Part shown: piece after piece, positions 62,362-64,000 of the stretch | Layout: each line of letters begins with the position of its first letter | Position numbering within the stretch: the stretch's first letter is position 1 | Assembly (NCBI GenBank): GCA_002773795.1 | Contig: PFAD01000006.1 | Location: 1-64,000, forward strand | Direction of reading: 5' to 3' | Source: Chlamydiae bacterium CG10_big_fil_rev_8_21_14_0_10_42_34 | Lineage (GTDB): Bacteria; Chlamydiota; Chlamydiia; Chlamydiales; SM23-39 | DNA length: 64,000 nucleotides | Notes under the pieces: model-generated | What the model was told of the DNA's origin: nothing | The model's input: only the letters and a program-made list of their open reading frames with translations | Databases searched by the model: none | Made by a program: the position numbers and the translations under genes

Positions 62362-63201
62362 ATGAGCGAACTAAACAGAATTAATATTAACAAAAATAAC
62401 CCCATAGACCTATATAATCAGGCAAGACACCAATACAGTAAGGGTGACTGGAGCTCGCTTACGACCTTAGATAAAGTCATAAACGTTTGTATACCCGTTC
62501 TAGGCTGGATTAAGCTGATCACATCTTATTTAGCGCATCACTCCGCAACAAAAAGGCTGAAAAATTTGCTCAGGAGTAGTGCAGACATAGAAATCAAAGG
62601 CACACACCTAACTAATCTCTTTAACGCAGTAAAAAACAATGACGTCGAAACCTTCAAAGAACTTCACAGAAACCATAACAACCGAAGAGGTTTCATTGAG
62701 TCTGCAATAAATGAGGGAGATATTGACACAGCAAAATGCTATATAGACCTTTCACTTAAGGAAAACCCTAAATTTTTAACTGCATTAAACAAGGGTATAA
62801 CTCTAATAGATTTTGCACTCCAAAAGTCTACTGAGAGCTATATAATTTCTGGGGAAAATAGCAAAGAATATGAAATATATCAAAACCTATATACTTACTT
62901 AGTAAGACAAAAAAATAAGTTAGAATGCGCAAAAGAAAATTTTGAAATAGACGTAAGTCGTCCACTCGTAGAACTTGTTGAGACAACAATACAATCTGAC
63001 GATGCAGCAACATTAAAATTAATACTGCAAAGGATGACTAAGGATGTCGCTAGGGAAATTTTATTAAGCACTCACTTCAGTAATATGCATCCAATCAATT
63101 TTGCAATTAAGAATAAGAAAATTAAATGTACTAACGCATTAATACAAGCAGCCAAAGACAAAAATCTTTACAGTGAAGTCTTAAAACTACCTTTGTCATA
63201 A
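62362..63201 (+). CDS. Ankyrin-like repeat protein, candidate effector
   Basis: The 279-residue protein is A/T-rich in codon use and unlike its neighbours. It has a short hydrophobic segment (VINVCIPVLGWIKLITSYLA, about 47-66), then a helical region in which LTNLFNAVKNNDVETFKELHRNH, FIESAINEGDIDTAKCYIDLS and HPINFAIKNKKIKCTNALIQAAK have the spacing of degenerate ankyrin repeats. AGGT precedes ATG 62362 and a TATAAT lies at 62331. It lies between rsfS and nadD as an insertion. A host-interaction role is a guess based on repeat type, composition and place. Confidence 0.65.
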   Translation: MSELNRININKNNPIDLYNQARHQYSKGDWSSLTTLDKVINVCIPVLGWIKLITSYLAHHSATKRLKNLLRSSADIEIKGTHLTNLFNAVKNNDVETFKELHRNHNNRRGFIESAINEGDIDTAKCYIDLSLKENPKFLTALNKGITLIDFALQKSTESYIISGENSKEYEIYQNLYTYLVRQKNKLECAKENFEIDVSRPLVELVETTIQSDDAATLKLILQRMTKDVAREILLSTHFSNMHPINFAIKNKKIKCTNALIQAAKDKNLYSEVLKLPLS

Positions 63202-63256
63202 AAATTAAGACGTGAGGGCTACAAATGTAGCTCCTCTTCACTTAAGAAATTTAGGA

Positions 63257-63286
63257 TTGCAAAAATTTTAAGAAAATCTTTATAAT
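63257..63286 (+). promoter_or_regulatory. Promoter for the Inc-like gene
   Basis: TTGCAA and TATAAT are separated by 18 bases. Transcription would start near 63293, which argues for a start codon at 63331 and not 63289. Confidence 0.75.
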
Positions 63287-63330
63287 CCGTGCCCAAAACA
63301 AACTTTTGTTTGTCTGAGATACGGGAATTT

Positions 63331-63669
63331 ATGGTCACTGCTGCTTCAAAGAGTTACGGAATCGCCGACTCTTCTTTCATGAAAAATACCACATACATCC
63401 CTGTTATCGGCACGGCTTCACGCACAGTTGTGTGGCTTTACCTGCGAAAGCAACCCGACTGCGCTGCAAAAACTCAACTCAACAATGAATACCTAATTGC
63501 CGATGTGGCGCGCAATCTATTGTCTGCCGCCTTGTCCATTGTAGCCATTGCCCTCGAAATCTTCGCTTATGAGGCGTTAGCCGTCTCATTGCTCTATTAT
63601 GTAGCGGCCAGTTTTTATTGCTATTACGCAATCGAAAGAACTGACAACCCAATCCCAAGCACAGCTTAA
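63331..63669 (+). CDS. Small protein with bilobed hydrophobic domain, candidate Inc protein
   Basis: The 112-residue product has a polar N-terminus without signal peptide and, at about residues 58-95, two adjacent hydrophobic helices separated by a short turn (NLLSAALSIVAIALEIFAYEAL, then VSLLYYVAASFYCYYAI). This bilobed motif of about 40 residues is the hallmark of chlamydial inclusion-membrane (Inc) proteins, which are secreted by the type III system and inserted in the inclusion membrane. A strong promoter at 63257-63286 fixes the start at ATG 63331, with GGGA upstream. It overlaps the convergent nadD stop by four bases. Confidence 0.65.
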   Translation: MVTAASKSYGIADSSFMKNTTYIPVIGTASRTVVWLYLRKQPDCAAKTQLNNEYLIADVARNLLSAALSIVAIALEIFAYEALAVSLLYYVAASFYCYYAIERTDNPIPSTA

Positions 63670-64000
63670 GCGCGATAGAGTTGATGCTTTTCGATATATT
63701 CTAGAACTTTAGCTGGAATGAGATGTTTGCAGTAGAGATTTTTCTTCAAGCGATCTCTGATCAAGGTGCTTGATATAAAGGTGCGCGGCCCAATGAGAGG
63801 CGGCGCTAGTCGGATTAATTCTTCAGCCTCTTTCCATTGTTCGAGATCTTCTGCCACATCTTCTGAAAGGATCAATCGAAGTCCTTTGATTTGAAGCTCG
63901 CGAATCGTATCGATTGTGTAAGAGCTCCCCTTTCGATCCAACTCGAGCGTTAAGATTTCAAATTGGGGATGATCGAGCGCAAGTTGAAGCATTGTAAGAC
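63666..64000 (-). CDS. nadD: Nicotinate-nucleotide adenylyltransferase, N-terminus outside window
   Basis: Only the C-terminal part is visible, since the frame stays open to the right edge. NadD adds AMP to nicotinate mononucleotide in NAD synthesis. Family marks are MLQLALDHPQFEI, GSSYTIDTIREL and FISSTLIRDRL (the ISSTxIR motif), ending in VLEYIEKHQLYRA. In many bacteria nadD sits directly before rsfS; here 1.6 kb with two plus-strand genes separates them. Confidence 0.9.
   Translation of the reverse strand, partial: LTMLQLALDHPQFEILTLELDRKGSSYTIDTIRELQIKGLRLILSEDVAEDLEQWKEAEELIRLAPPLIGPRTFISSTLIRDRLKKNLYCKHLIPAKVLEYIEKHQLYRA

Overview
The window comes from a member of the phylum Chlamydiae, most likely an environmental (Parachlamydiales-type) chlamydia. 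The evidence is a lysine-rich SWIB protein, a class Ic NrdB with Phe at the radical position, an AroDE fusion, ACP-containing Aas proteins, and gene order that, from memory, follows blocks of Chlamydia trachomatis (CT821-CT828, CT775-CT782 and CT769-CT771). I cannot name the species. I saw no rRNA, tRNA, CRISPR array or insertion sequence.

Layout. 1-6.3 kb: a partial SLC13-type transporter, SWIB protein, PhoH ATPase with a candidate small RNA or leader upstream, a zinc-motif protein, an SH3b protein and a ferritin-like protein. 6.3-22.9 kb: a conserved block rmuC-pssA, nrdA-nrdB (tandem NrdR boxes and a possible RNA switch in the leader), M16 protease, htrA, M50 protease, sucD-sucC, with small chlamydia-type ORFs inserted. 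22.9-27.9 kb: a compact class I lanthipeptide locus, with lanC-lanB on the minus strand and a divergent Cys-rich precursor gene lanA, sitting at the junction between two conserved blocks. 27.9-37.7 kb: two unknown genes, priA, a secreted fucosyltransferase-like protein, an alcohol dehydrogenase, aroDE, a eukaryotic-like protein kinase and lysS. 37.7-53.3 kb: two 896-residue Aas paralogues flank a cAMP and two-partner-secretion region (cNMP-binding/CPBP protease fusion, Cache-adenylate cyclase, FecR, TpsB, TpsA), a USP-type deubiquitinase, a small winged-helix protein and cysS. 53.4-58.7 kb: glycosyltransferases, a LicD protein and bioY. 58.7-64 kb: Nudix, fabF, a DEAD-box helicase and rsfS, then two accessory ORFs (a repeat-like protein and an Inc-like bilobed membrane protein) placed between rsfS and the partial nadD.

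The most notable system is the lanthipeptide locus. It has a full-length LanB dehydratase, a LanC cyclase with all zinc ligands, and a precursor whose leader carries a YDLD box closely like the FNLD box of epidermin-type leaders. The precursor core has eight Cys, the last five at a regular six-residue spacing with Ser/Thr in every interval. Back-to-back promoters lie between lanC and lanA. No dedicated transporter, leader protease, immunity gene or two-component system is in view. A second likely system links an adenylate cyclase, encoded in an operon with two-partner secretion genes and FecR, to a convergent cyclic-nucleotide-binding membrane protease. The kinase, deubiquitinase, Inc-like protein and surface-glycan genes fit an intracellular lifestyle.
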